From Diogma glabrata (lineage: Eukaryota; Arthropoda; Insecta; Diptera; Cylindrotomidae): a DNA stretch of 64,000 bases. The stretch is from contig OY856188.1 in NCBI GenBank assembly GCA_963693315.1, positions 145,912,945-145,976,944 on the forward strand, written 5' to 3'. Within the stretch, counting starts at the first letter, position 1. Each line of letters starts with the position of its first letter. The notes beneath the pieces were generated by a model that saw only the letters and a list, made by a program, of their open reading frames with translations, had not been told where the DNA came from and made no database searches. Positions 9,568 to 19,330 of this stretch are shown here, piece after piece. The position numbers and the translations under genes were made by a program.

Positions 9568-10364
9568 ATTTTATCCACGACTGCAAAATATTTCGATTAA
9601 TTTCCAGTTTGCCTAAGTTTGTATCACCATATTGAAATACATGTATCAAAGATAGCATAAAAAACAAAACAACGGTTTTTTTTATTTTATATATGTATTG
9701 TTCTTGTTTAAACCTGTTTATATTACTATACCAACAAATGAGGTTTTTAATTTGTTAGTGGAATATTTAATAAACTATAGAACTGTTGAAGAATTTAAAT
9801 ATAATCACTAGTTGTGGAATGAATACAATTACAATGGAAGACATACGCATGGAAAGCATATATTCTTTAGTAGTCGTGGATAAAAGTTACTTCTCATTGG
9901 GGCAATTGAGTAAATAATGACTAATGATTTCTCAAGTCAGTAGTTAAAAAAATTTATTTTATATACAAATAATGGTGAAAATGACTTTTTATGATCATTG
10001 TTTTCTTTGGTACGGAACCCTCAATTTTGTATATATTCTTAGTCTCGAATTACGCGATTTTTAATTGTGCGCTGTTTTGTTGGTCCCAAACTACCGCATA
10101 ACTGTCCCTTGAGTTGACCTGTACCTGAATCTAATATATTCATGGTTATGTAAAATTTTTGTTTTCTTTATAATTCGTTATATTATAAGGATATACTAAT
10201 TTTTGGTTTAAAAACCGAAAACCTATTCTTTACAAAGAAAGCCTCAGAAATCAACGTATATGTTCGATATGTCTCGATGTTCGATATATTTCATTTCATG
10301 TTTTGGCCCTTGTTCTTAGAAACGAATGTGATGTTAATTTTATTTTATTTTTGAAATATTATAT
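9568..10364. other. Gene-free A+T-rich stretch
   Basis: No coding potential or long repeat is seen. A possible inverted transposon end (TTATGCGG/ACAGGT motifs) lies near 10030-10125 and may pair with the end at 1947. The last four bases, ATAT at 10361-10364, form the left target duplication of the LTR element. Confidence 0.5.
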
Positions 10365-10988
10365 TGTTACGATTCAGAAAAATCTAGACGATTACGGTCA
10401 CTTCCAGGAAAATAAAATCAACAAAACACAACAGACAAATTAATGAAATGAATATTGTTGTTGTTGTCTCTTCTTAGAAATAGGGTCAACATAAACGATT
10501 TTATGAATCAAATCAACATAACGTAAAATAATCGAATATTCTAATATTTTCTCAAGGTTTCTGGAAAGTGATGTCGAATTATCTAGAAGTATTGCAGAAG
10601 GTATATAAGAAAATTACCACTTGTAGTTTTGAATTAGTTTTATTTTAAACCTGCGATTGTGAAGTTAAAATTATAAAAGTGATCTTTAAATTAGTTTTTG
10701 TGTAAAGTTATAAGTGTTATTGAGTAGAAATATTTTGTGTATTATTTTGAACGTGGTGTACTGGAAATTTCTACAATAAACCATTGGAGTTTCTGAAGCT
10801 GTTGAAAGAATATTCTAGTTAGGAATATTGTTGTTTCCTGTTGTTGTGGAACAATTAAGGAGTTGAATACTTAATAAAACCTGGTGTTTGTGCCTACTAA
10901 TCAGTGATCGAACTCAGAAGAGATTGGGAATTGCGTTTATCGAATTGTGAGTAAGGCCAATTCGAATGAAAGTTGGAAAAACGTAACA
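10365..10988 (+). repeat. 5' LTR
   Basis: The LTR begins TGTTACGATTCAG and ends AAAACGTAACA, so the termini form the short inverted repeat TGTTAC/GTAACA. It is 624 bp, six more than the 3' LTR because of an extra TTGTTG near 10457. A TATATAA lies at 10602-10608, and AATAAA motifs lie at 10774 and 10873. Transcription would therefore start around 10630 and end in the equivalent part of the 3' LTR. Confidence 0.9.
10602..10608 (+). promoter_or_regulatory. Putative LTR TATA box
   Basis: TATATAA sits about 240 bp into the LTR and is preserved in the 3' LTR (13700-13706). A variant, TATATAAAAAG, occurs at the same place in the solo LTR near 14650. Its position and conservation support a promoter role. 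Confidence 0.55.
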
Positions 10989-11022
10989 TTGGTGACATCG
11001 GCGGATTAGTTAGCTGTTAATA
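10989..11022 (+). other. Primer-binding-site region and leader
   Basis: The sequence immediately after the LTR, TTGGTGACATCGGCGG, is where the tRNA primer should anneal. I could not assign it confidently to a particular tRNA. The gag ATG follows at 11023. Confidence 0.45.
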
Positions 11023-12114
11023 ATGGTTTTATTAAGTGATTTGAAGGTTCTTGAGTTAAAGAAAGAACTAGAACAACGTGGATTGGCAACAACCGGCAAC
11101 AAAACTGAATTGACGATACGGCTTCGAGAAGCTATGGAAGCTAGTGGAATAGTTGTGGAAAGCTACCAGTTTGGAGTGATTAGTACAAATAATGATCTAG
11201 TGGCAGCTGATGAGGAGAAAAGTTTTGTTGCAGAAACAACAACAACATTACCATCTGGAAACTGCGATTTTATGCAGTTAATGGCTATGATGCAACAGAT
11301 GAGTTTGAACATCAGTCAACAGATAATTGCCAATAAAGACGAGATGAATCAAAAATTTGATCAACAAAGCTGCAACATCAATCAACAGCTGGAGAAAGTC
11401 AACAATAATATGGCTGCAAATAAGGAAGAGATCAGCTGCAACATCAATCAACAATTGGCTGCAAATAAAGAAGAAATCAGTAACATCAATCAACAGTTAG
11501 AAGCAATAAACACAAACATTGCTATGAGTCGCGACGAAGTCAAACAAATTATGGATGAGAAACTTCTACAAATATCAACGGCATTCGATGGAAAAGTCGA
11601 GAAGATTCAAAACGATATCCAAGAATTAGAACAAAAAGTGCTTGACGAAAACAAAAAGGTACTTTCCAAAGTTGATGATTTCGAAAAACGGTTGCAGGAT
11701 GTTGAGACGACTAAAGTTACTTCCCAGATGGTGCAGCAAGTAGCTAATATTAAATTGAAACCACCATCGTATGACGGAACCACATCTTTCGGCATCTTTA
11801 AGTTCCAGTTTGAGACTGCAGCAGATCAAAATGTTTGGAACGCCGAAAATCGTCTTGCTGCATTGATAGTTGCTCTTAAAGGGGAAGCAGCTGAAGCATT
11901 ACAGGCAGTACCAGAAAACGATCGCAAAAGTTATGCAGAGGTAATGAATGCATTGGAACGAAAATATGGCAGCGACCATAAAAAGGAATTATACAGGATT
12001 GAGCTAAAAGGTCGCTTGCAACGAAATGGTGAATCTCTACAGGATTATTCCTCGGCTGTAGAGCGGCTTGTTCATTTAGCACACTCAAATACACCACCAT
12101 ATTTCATGGAGTAA
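11023..12114 (+). CDS. Retrotransposon Gag, N-terminal part with SAP domain
   Basis: The frame encodes 363 residues. Residues about 4-38 match a SAP-type DNA-binding fold (LKVLELKKELEQRGLATTGN, then K-T-E-L-x-x-R-L-R). Residues about 80-235 are a glutamine/asparagine-rich coiled coil with three repeats built on N-I-N-Q-Q-L and A-A-N-K-E-E-I. Residues about 240-363 look like the capsid region (KLKPPSYDGTTSFGIFKFQF, then ALERKYGS). The frame stops at TAA (12112-12114), and the next codon in the same frame is ATG. The downstream ORF continues the capsid sequence in phase, so the stop interrupts Gag rather than ending it. Gag would package the element RNA. The SAP domain suggests chromatin or DNA contact, which is inference. 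Confidence 0.85.
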   Translation: MVLLSDLKVLELKKELEQRGLATTGNKTELTIRLREAMEASGIVVESYQFGVISTNNDLVAADEEKSFVAETTTTLPSGNCDFMQLMAMMQQMSLNISQQIIANKDEMNQKFDQQSCNINQQLEKVNNNMAANKEEISCNINQQLAANKEEISNINQQLEAINTNIAMSRDEVKQIMDEKLLQISTAFDGKVEKIQNDIQELEQKVLDENKKVLSKVDDFEKRLQDVETTKVTSQMVQQVANIKLKPPSYDGTTSFGIFKFQFETAADQNVWNAENRLAALIVALKGEAAEALQAVPENDRKSYAEVMNALERKYGSDHKKELYRIELKGRLQRNGESLQDYSSAVERLVHLAHSNTPPYFME

Positions 12115-13431
12115 ATGAAGATCGAGGCCTTTATTGATGGTATCCGAGATCCAGAAACCAGGATCAAAGTAATGACTACACCTAAGGCGACTTTCCATAA
12201 AACTGTCGCATACGCAATGCAATATGAGATGGTACAGAGGATGTGTATGCCATCTGGTGGATGCAGAAAAAGGAATGTAGAGGGGAACATCAAAAGGGAA
12301 GTTTTGGCACACAGAGATAGAAGCGACATCAGATGCTGGGTATGTGATGAAGAGGGTCACATGGCACGGGAATGCAAGAAAAACGGGGAAGCAGACAGAT
12401 TGTCGTCTTCTGTGAAGAACAGAGGAGCCAAAGAAATGGAGCACGTAGGGTTCAGGAATAGCAGTAGAAAGCTCCTGTGCTGGATATGTAGGAAATCGGG
12501 CCATATCTCACAGGACTGCTGGAACAGGAAGCGTGATAGATCTTCGTCTCCTATTCAACGGAAGCTTGTTGAAGGTGCAACTGTAAAGCCAAAAAGTGAG
12601 GAGAATGTAGCCTACATTCCAATTTCAAGAATTGTAGTAAATGGTGAAAGCTTGGGTATCAACGGACAACTTGAAGGTAAAGGTTGCTTCATGACACTGG
12701 ATACAGGTTCAGCTCGAACATTCGTTCGCAAAGGTTTAATTGACGGTGTTTTGGAACCATCAGATGGATTGATACTCCAAACAGTAACATGCGAATGCGC
12801 TGAAATAGAAGGTAAAAGAATCGCTGAAATAAAATTGGGAAATAACTGCTATCAACAAGAGGTGCTAGTGGCTGACATTATGGATGAAGTCATTTTGGGG
12901 ATGGACTTCATGAAGGCGAAGGGATTAGTCTTCGATTTTGGATGTGGAATCCTAAAGGTTAATAATGTTGAGATGCCACTACTTGTGAATAAGGCAGAGC
13001 CAACAGTTATTGGTAGCGATGAGGAACTACGCAGTGCAGAGGAAAATCCAGCACCATCCAAACAGATGAGGGAGAGAAACGTCAACCGACGCAGACGATT
13101 AAACAAACGCCGAAAGTTAAAAAGGAAACAGGTCAAAGCCCATAACGAAGTGAGCGATGTAAAAGAAGTGGTTCAAATAGCTTCAAACGGGGACGAATCG
13201 CAGCTGAAAATGAGAATGGTTCGGAGACATGGCAATGTGAAACACTCAAAGGGAAAAGATAAGGAGGACTTTAGAGATAATGAGAATCCATGCTTATCAC
13301 GGTGGGCGGACATAGAACAAAGTACTGGCCAAGGACTTAGAAAGGGACCAGAAGCAATTCTAAACCGCCTGGGCAATAGAAAAAAGAAAAAAAAAATGTT
13401 TGGGGATTCAACAATTGGAGGAGAGATCTAG
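12115..13431 (+). CDS. Gag C-terminal part, zinc knuckles and retropepsin
   Basis: The 438-residue frame is in phase with the upstream gag and separated from it by a single TAA. Residues 1-45 complete the capsid (IEAFIDGIRDPETR). Two CCHC knuckles follow: C74-x2-C77-x4-H82-x4-C87 and C122-x2-C125-x4-H130-x4-C135. The aspartic protease spans about 165-290, with catalytic DTGSA at 196-200 and the flap/core motif ILGMDF at 260-265. The last 140 residues are lysine/arginine-rich and unrelated to a polymerase. The frame ends about 35 bp before the 3' LTR, so RT, RNase H and integrase are absent. The basic tail may be a scar of the deletion that removed pol. Confidence 0.85.
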   Translation: MKIEAFIDGIRDPETRIKVMTTPKATFHKTVAYAMQYEMVQRMCMPSGGCRKRNVEGNIKREVLAHRDRSDIRCWVCDEEGHMARECKKNGEADRLSSSVKNRGAKEMEHVGFRNSSRKLLCWICRKSGHISQDCWNRKRDRSSSPIQRKLVEGATVKPKSEENVAYIPISRIVVNGESLGINGQLEGKGCFMTLDTGSARTFVRKGLIDGVLEPSDGLILQTVTCECAEIEGKRIAEIKLGNNCYQQEVLVADIMDEVILGMDFMKAKGLVFDFGCGILKVNNVEMPLLVNKAEPTVIGSDEELRSAEENPAPSKQMRERNVNRRRRLNKRRKLKRKQVKAHNEVSDVKEVVQIASNGDESQLKMRMVRRHGNVKHSKGKDKEDFRDNENPCLSRWADIEQSTGQGLRKGPEAILNRLGNRKKKKKMFGDSTIGGEI

Positions 13432-13452
13432 ATCCTGTTCGGGACGAACAGG

Positions 13453-13468
13453 CTTAAGTGGAGGGTAA
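13453..13468 (+). other. Polypurine tract region
   Basis: The purine-rich run AAGTGGAGGGTAA directly precedes the 3' LTR, where plus-strand DNA synthesis of an LTR element is primed. Confidence 0.6.
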
Positions 13469-14086
13469 TGTTACGATTCAGAAAAATCTAGACGATTACG
13501 GTCACTTCCAGGAAAATAAAATCAACAAAACACAACAGACAAATTAATGAAATGAATATTGTTGTCTCTTCTTAGAAATAGGGTCAACATAAACGATTTT
13601 ATGAATCAAATCAACATAACGTAAAATAATCGAATATTCTAATATTTTCTCAAGGTTTCTGGAAAGTGATGTCGAATTATCTAGAAGTATTGCAGAAGGT
13701 ATATAAGAAAATTACCACTTGTAGTTTTGAATTAGTTTTATTTTAAACCTGCGATTGTGAAGTTAAAATTATAAAAGTGATCTTTAAATTAGTTTTTGTG
13801 TAAAGTTATAAGTGTTATTGAGTAGAAATATTTTGTGTATTATTTTGAACGTGGTGTACTGGAAATTTCTACAATAAACCATTGGAGTTTCTGAAGCTGT
13901 TGAAAGAATATTCTAGTTAGGAATATTGTTGTTTCCTGTTGTTGTGGAACAATTAAGGAGTTGAATACTTAATAAAACCTGGTGTTTGTGCCTACTAATC
14001 AGTGATCGAACTCAGAAGAGATTGGGAATTCCGTTTATCGAATTGTGAGTAAGGCCAATTCGAAGGAAAGTTGGAAAAACGTAACA
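13469..14086 (+). repeat. 3' LTR
   Basis: This 618-bp LTR begins TGTTACGATTCAG and ends AAAACGTAACA. Compared with the 5' LTR it lacks one TTGTTG and differs at about two positions seen by eye (near 14033 and 14065). The near-identity indicates a young insertion. Confidence 0.9.
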
Positions 14087-14475
14087 ATATATCGAAAAAT
14101 GAGGTTGAATACAATTGTTATGTATTTCATTGCGTTTATGTAGATTCGTAACAACATAATACAAATAATTAACATTTAATAAAATCATTCTTACTAACTA
14201 AAAAAAACTTTTAATTAGAGTTAAAATGTTATATTTCATTGGTGGATGAAAATGAATGCATCATAGAAAAAAACCAAATTCGTTTTTCTGTAAATTAAGA
14301 ATGATTGAAATGAATGAATTCATTTACAATTTATTTAAATTTAAAAAAAATTAAAAAAAAAATCAAATTAAAATTTATAAGATATATTTTGCATATAATC
14401 AAACAAATATCCTGATGTGTTAAATAAAGGTATACTATTATGCTTCATTCATCGCTGGATGAATTTGAATTTTAT
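14087..14475. other. A+T-rich spacer
   Basis: Only A+T-rich sequence with no coding signal is seen. It separates the full element from the related solo LTR. Confidence 0.5.
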
Positions 14476-15034
14476 TGTTACGGTTATGATAAAATATAAC
14501 AAAACACAACAACAAATTAATGAAACGAATAGTGTATTCTTAGAACTTGGGTCAACATAAAATAAAATACATCGAAATAAAACCGTAGATTTCTATTCTA
14601 GACCTTTCTTAGTTTTTCCTAGAATATACGAGAAATTATTTAGAATTGTATATAAAAAGAGTTCTTAGTTCCCTCTTGTAGTTAGTTTAGTTTTGTTTTG
14701 TTTTAAACCTGGGACGGTAAAGTACATAATTTTTAAATTGGTGAATAAAGTTTTAAGTGTTATTGAGAAGAAATATTTTGTGTATTATGTATTTTGAACG
14801 TTGTGTTATGTTACTGGAAATTTCTACAATAAACCGTTGGAGTTTCGAAACTGTTTAAAGAATATTCTAGTTAGGAATATTGTTTGCTGAATTGTTTTCC
14901 TGTGGTTGAGGATTTAATAAAAACCTGGAGTTTTTGCTTACTAATCAGTGATCGAATCCAGAAAGTGATTTGGGAATTTCGTTTATCGAATTGTGAGTTA
15001 GGTCAATTTGAAGTAAGGTTAGAAAAACGTAACA
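14476..15034 (+). mobile_element. Solo LTR, diverged relative of the LTR element
   Basis: The sequence begins TGTTACGGTTATG and ends AAAAACGTAACA. It shares with the neighbouring LTRs, in order: an AACAAAACACAACA block, a GGGTCAACATAAA segment, a TATATAAAAAGAG box, 'tttctacaataaacc', GAATATTCTAGTTAGGAATA and 'actaatcagtgatcgaa'. No internal region follows, so it is a solo LTR left by LTR-LTR recombination or a subfamily member that has lost its body. Identity is clearly lower than between the two LTRs next door. I see no clean target duplication. Confidence 0.8.
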
Positions 15035-15406
15035 ATATTTACTACAAAATAGAAAAAAAATTTACGGCTTTGAGTTACGTTCACCTTCTTACACAACCAG
15101 TTTCGAAATTTTAAGGATTATGCATAACTGTATGAAAAACAATTCTCTTGAATGCATGTGTTATGCCAAAAATGAAGGCGCAACTATCCGTAGCAAAGGG
15201 AATGTGTTTATTCATTGTAAGCATTTACCAGCAAATAAGCTCTAATCAAAGTCAATATTTTTTTCACTACATGTTTCACAACAACACAGGTAGGTACCTT
15301 GTAAGACCTAGGCTCCACAATAATAAACGTTAGGCGTTAATGGATGCTTTTTAAACCTTTATGCATGAAATGTGCATGGAACGAGAATAGTTATTTACAT
15401 ATCGAG
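15035..15406. other. Gene-free stretch
   Basis: No protein family is recognised. A short fragment near 15280-15320 (CACAACAACACAGGTAGGTA, then AAGACCTAGG) resembles the tail shared by the CR1-like LINE and the cassette family in minus orientation. Confidence 0.35.
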
Positions 15407-15501
15407 GGCTGAAAGTAGAAGATTACGCCAGCGGTTCATATTGAAGCCCGACGCGAAGCGAGGGCTTTTATTGAACCAAGGGCGTAATTTTCCTTTCAGC
15501 C
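15407..15501. repeat. Short foldback element with GCGAAGCGAGG centre
   Basis: The inverted arms pair GGCTGAAAG / CTTTCAGCC, GATTACGCC / GGCGTAATT, GGTTCA / TGAACC and GAAGCCC / GGGCTT around a central ACGCGAAGCGAG. The whole 95-bp unit folds into an interrupted hairpin. It resembles 9441-9567 in design. The flanks at 15385-15400 and 16300-16330 also carry related inverted pieces (TTTACAT... and GGATGTAAA...GCC), suggesting several nested short elements. Confidence 0.55.
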
Positions 15502-15654
15502 TGAGTGTATGTACAACGTTTTACGCACAACTGCACAACTTTATTGTAGTATAAATCAATTTTTGAATTTTTTAAACTCGCTACTCGCTAGACATTTTGA
15601 AAATTATGCTAAACATGCCATGATTTTCTCTATAAACTTCATACAATAATTTAT

Positions 15655-16200
15655 TTTATTCTCTTCCATTTAATTAAATTAGCTTTATTTGTATGTTTTT
15701 TCGATAATAATAGTATGTATTATTGTATTGTTTTCTAACCTATAGCCTAATGAACTTAACCTATTGTTTAATGAAAATTTTCCTATAAAAAATTATCATT
15801 ATTCAATTGGTATGATTCCAATTGGTCAAATTGTTTTGATTTCATTAAAATTATTTCCAAATTATAATCACAATTGCTTTGATAAGTTTTGTTCAAAAAT
15901 CAAATTTTAACTTAAATTCTCTTATTTCGTTGGTTGGTTGTACTTGGTTGATAGTAGGAGATGGGCGTTTTTTATCATCAGGGTTTTTTTAATAAGAAAT
16001 TTGATTTATCAATTAAAACAATAAAGATTTATTGTTTTAATTGAAGAAAATGTTTTTATTTTTTATAATACACAATTCTTTGTCAGAGAATAAAGTATTG
16101 TAATCGATTCGTGTTTAATGAATTTTTATTCTCTCGCAAATTACTTATTGCTTGAGAATAAACTATTTCATTATACACTCATTGATTAAACTACTATGTT
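15655..16200. repeat. Dispersed repeat, also at 25395-25945 and 42950-43110
   Basis: About 540 bp starting TTCTCTTCCATTTAATTAAA are nearly repeated at 25395-25945, inside the Helitron. The terminal ~160 bp with TTTGTCAGAGAATAAAG and ATTTTATTCTCTC is repeated inverted at about 42950-43110. No protein is encoded. The family is unidentified. Confidence 0.75.
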
Positions 16201-17326
16201 TGTTCTAATTTTATGAATATTTTACGGGTGATTATTTTACGGGCGGTAAAGTAGAAAAATATATTAATATTTCATATAGCAACGGGATTTTATTTTATGG
16301 ATGTAAAGTTCAACTTTCAGCCACGATAACTAGGATGTAAAATGTGTTTTACGATTCGTTTGTGCGTAAAAAATATAAACGTCTGCAAAGTAGTGAAAAT
16401 AAAATTATTTCATTCCTGGGAGTATGGAAAAAATGGAGAATAATAAATTTTTGACTTGAGGATAAACATTTTATGAAGTGTAAATATAAATATTTTTTTC
16501 GATTACAAGAATATGCTAAACTCATTTGGTATCTTATCAATATTGTTTTAAAACTAATAATCGTTAAGGGGTATTTGGAATTAATTGTGTTAGCAAAATA
16601 TTATCTCGAATTTATTTATTCGATCACTTATATTTGTTGAGTAACAATATTTTGCAATTAAATAAATATTTACAATTAAATTTTTTAGATTACAAAAAAA
16701 ATTTGTTTGTTGAATGTTTGTAAATGTGGGTATTGTATTCTTATTTTATCTAAAACTCAAACATGTATTAGCCCAGAAAAGAAAACACTTAAATAAATTT
16801 TAACTTGATCTTGAAATTATTATATATTTGAAGGAAATCAGTAACTGCGTATTTGCCACAGGGTAAAATATGAATAATCGAAAGTATTTTTTTTGTGTAG
16901 CAGGTTTCAACTTACAATTAATAATTATTAATTTTATTCTAATTGTTCTTTCTATTCAGTAACATCTAAGGAAAACAAACGAAATGGTCAATATATTTTA
17001 TTAGTTCTTACGTATTACCAAACATTCTCTGCAAGTAGTAACCTGGCAAGAGTTAAACTAAACAGATAATTCTGTAAAAAGATTTAAAAGATTGTTTAAT
17101 TCGACATTTTATTAATAACCTTGACACATATTTAATAATATTATATTATTTTTCGAGGTGGTGAGTTTTATTTCCGCCTAAAGTTTAGATAAATGACCGA
17201 TGGAAATATAGTTAAAGGAATTTATAGCGTGAGTGGGATAACTAACCTTCTACCAAGGTTTTTATACTATTTTATGCAACCAATTAAAAAAATTTAAAAA
17301 TAAATTTGATGAAAAATTTTAAACTT
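16201..17326. other. Gene-free A+T-rich stretch
   Basis: No coding region, RNA gene or clear repeat is recognised. Short paired TTTACGGG motifs near 16230-16250 may belong to the short elements just upstream. Confidence 0.5.
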
Positions 17327-17477
17327 ATAGTGAATTCTTTTCGGCTGTACCGAACAAATTCCAGTACAGTTCCAACACCGAATTATTTTTTTTGTATTGA
17401 AATTCATTCCAAAAGAATGCAAAATTCGATAATTCGGTGGTGGAACTTGTTCGGTACAGCCGAAAAGAATACACTAT
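17327..17477. mobile_element. MITE with ~31-bp terminal inverted repeats
   Basis: The ends are ATAGTGAATTCTTTTCGGCT and its near-perfect inverse (one mismatch over ~31 bp, continuing TGTACCGAACAA). Inner segments also pair (TTCCAACACCGAATTA against TAATTCGGTGGTGGAA), so the whole 151-bp unit is nearly palindromic. There is no coding content. Confidence 0.75.
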
Positions 17478-17562
17478 TATTTTCGAATTTTAATTCCAAA
17501 TAATTTTGCCTTGTCTCACTCATCGGTGGTTTTAGTATTTTGCACTTTGCTGTCCTTTGTAT

Positions 17563-18480
17563 TCTTTTTTTTTTTTTTTTTTAATAAAATGTGTTGTGTA
17601 ATAGGGTTTAGAATATGTGTCACAACAACACATAAATACCTTTTAAGACCTAGGTCTAGACCTGGGTCCCACAACAACTGGCGTTCTGAGGTGTAGATTA
17701 ACGCTTTTTTTAAACATCTGTGGGTTGAAGCCACCTGAGACTAAGTGTTCCGGCAAACTATTCCATTTGTACGCAGTTCGGACAAAGAAGTCTCTCTGCG
17801 ATCTGCCAGTATGACAGCGCGGGATCTTTACCGTTTCACTGGTTGCGGTAGCCGACAGCCGAGTGGAACGGGGGTAAGAATAAGTTTGAGGCATGATGCC
17901 GCTGATTTCATCTGAGCACTGCTGATGACGATATTTGTAAAAAACAACGAGGTCAGCAACAGTGCGACGATGTTGTAGGGAATCAAGTTTTGATGTCAAA
18001 GTTCGATCACCTACAATTCGTATAGCTCGCTTTTGAACAGAGTCCAAGAGGGCCAAGATGGAAACAGAGGCAGCACCCCAAACTTGACAGCAGTACTCCA
18101 TACAGGGACGAATATAGGACTTATAAACATGGAGCAATTGGTATGGAGTGAAAAATTTTTTGCATCTATTTAGGAGGCCGAGTTTTTTAGACGCGCTTTT
18201 TGCCATCGCCATTACATGATCGTTCCAGAGTAGGTCATTTGAAACTGTGACACCCAATAAACGAATGTTTTTACATTCACCTATTGGTTCATCACACATA
18301 CTAAATAAAATATCTTTGGGGAACTCGGTCTTTAATCTGGAAACAATCAACAGCTGTGTTTTGGTGGAGTTGAAATTGACAAGGTTTTGGTCACCCCAGT
18401 CGGCGACTTTATTCAGGTCTTTGTTCACGTTTATGGCAGCGTCTCTCCGGGCAGGATTAATTCGTTCGTGCATTTTACCT
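17563..18480 (-). mobile_element. 5'-truncated CR1-like LINE (LINE-B), minus strand
   Basis: The insertion runs on the minus strand from about 18480 to a poly(A) stretch seen as T(19) at 17564-17582. It contains the 3' part of pol and a 3' UTR carrying TTATGTGTTGTTGTGACACA. 5' truncation with a poly(A) end is typical for LINE copies. Other LINE-B 3' fragments lie at 20812-20868, 31430-32040, 34739-35300, 47360-47660 and 56789-57325. Confidence 0.8.
17643..18473 (-). pseudogene. LINE-B reverse transcriptase, C-terminal fragment
   Basis: The frame encodes 276 residues covering the region after the RT catalytic site: LNKVADWGDQNLVNFNSTKT, then NIRLLGVTVSNDLLWNDHV, YIRPCMEYCCQVWG, LDSVQKRAIRIVGD and LQHRRTVADLVVFYKYRHQQ. 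This pattern is characteristic of the thumb and C-terminal part of CR1/L2/Jockey-group LINE proteins. No YADD or endonuclease is present, so the copy is dead at the 5' side. The C-terminal 'LRTPVVVGPRSRPRS' already overlaps the conserved tail. Clade placement between CR1 and Jockey is not certain. Confidence 0.8.
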
Positions 18481-18499
18481 TTTGAAGAATTCTGTTTTC

Positions 18500-19061
18500 A
18501 GCATCCTGATACATTTCCTTGATTTCTTCTGAATAATAAACTGTCTAACTGAATAAAAATGTGCGAATATTCAGAGTCTCAGATTAAAAAATTAAAAAAA
18601 ACTGTTGGGGTCCCATTGAAATGGACGAAAAAACGCATAAAATTAATAAATTACTTTTGAAATTCAACCAATTATAATAGAAAACCAAAAACTAGTAAAA
18701 ATATTAATAATTTTGTAGGTAGTATAACAAAATTTTGATAATTAAAAATAATTATGATAAAAATAACGACGCCTATATGTAAACAAATGTCACAACATAC
18801 AAATGGTACGAACTAGGAGTAGAAATTTAACTAATGTAATTGTTTTCAAAACAAATTTTTCCCAAAATAAATAATACATCTCTGTTTTACTTTTTGTCTC
18901 ATCTTTTATCTCATGCTGCGTGCTATCTGTCAAAAATTAATTGGTAAAAAAATTCTACTATATAGTATATACTATTATTATTGAAAATACAATTTGAAGC
19001 TTCGTTTTTTCACCTTTGAGAAAATGCAAAAAAAGTTAGAACTCCTTAAAATTTATTCTAG
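18500..19061. other. Gene-free A+T-rich stretch
   Basis: Nothing is recognised. Confidence 0.5.
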
Positions 19062-19149
19062 GTGCGTTCGATTTGACTGAAACAACTGAAAAAACAACAA
19101 TTGCATTCAATTTTTCAGTTGTATCAGTTGCTTCAGTCAAATCGAACAC
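19062..19149. mobile_element. 88-bp palindromic MITE
   Basis: GTGCGTTCGATTTGACTGAA at the left is matched by the inverse TTCAGTCAAATCGAACAC at the right. An inner pair, ACAACTGAAAAA / TTTTTCAGTTGT, closes the hairpin. It is a very short foldback element with no coding content. Confidence 0.65.
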
Positions 19150-19289
19150 GGCTTCTATATACATATTTCTAAATACAACGTATGTTATCTATTTTAATTT
19201 TTTATAATAAACCATAAAAATACCGATTTAAAACAGAAAGAGGAATCGATATAATATTTATTGAATTATACACACATTCCTTTATTTAG

Positions 19290-19330
19290 TACAGGGTGGC
19301 GCAAAATGGTCGTCATTTGCGTGATTGTAT
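19290..19330 (+). repeat. Possible DNA-transposon end (TACAGGGTG...)
   Basis: TACAGGGTGGCGCAAAATGG resembles ends of short insect DNA elements that start TACAGGGTGNC. A similar start, TACAGGGTGTCCCACGAAAG, occurs at 50308. I cannot find the inverse end, so the extent is unknown. Confidence 0.3.

Larger units (their letters stand above)
10365..14086 (+). mobile_element. Non-autonomous gypsy-type LTR retrotransposon
   Basis: The element is 3.72 kb, has LTRs at 10365-10988 and 13469-14086, and is flanked by ATAT at 10361-10364 and 14087-14090. Between the LTRs are only gag, two zinc knuckles and a retropepsin. There is no reverse transcriptase, RNase H or integrase. The LTRs differ by one 6-bp (TTG)2 indel and about two substitutions that I can find, so insertion is recent. 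It must have been copied by enzymes supplied by a related full-length element. SAP-domain gag proteins and a 4-5-bp duplication fit the Ty3/gypsy group. Confidence 0.88.

Noticed and set aside
11278..13376. Several 60-140-codon minus-strand frames opposite gag/protease
   Set aside because: They are shadows of the plus-strand retroelement ORFs and show no domain signature.
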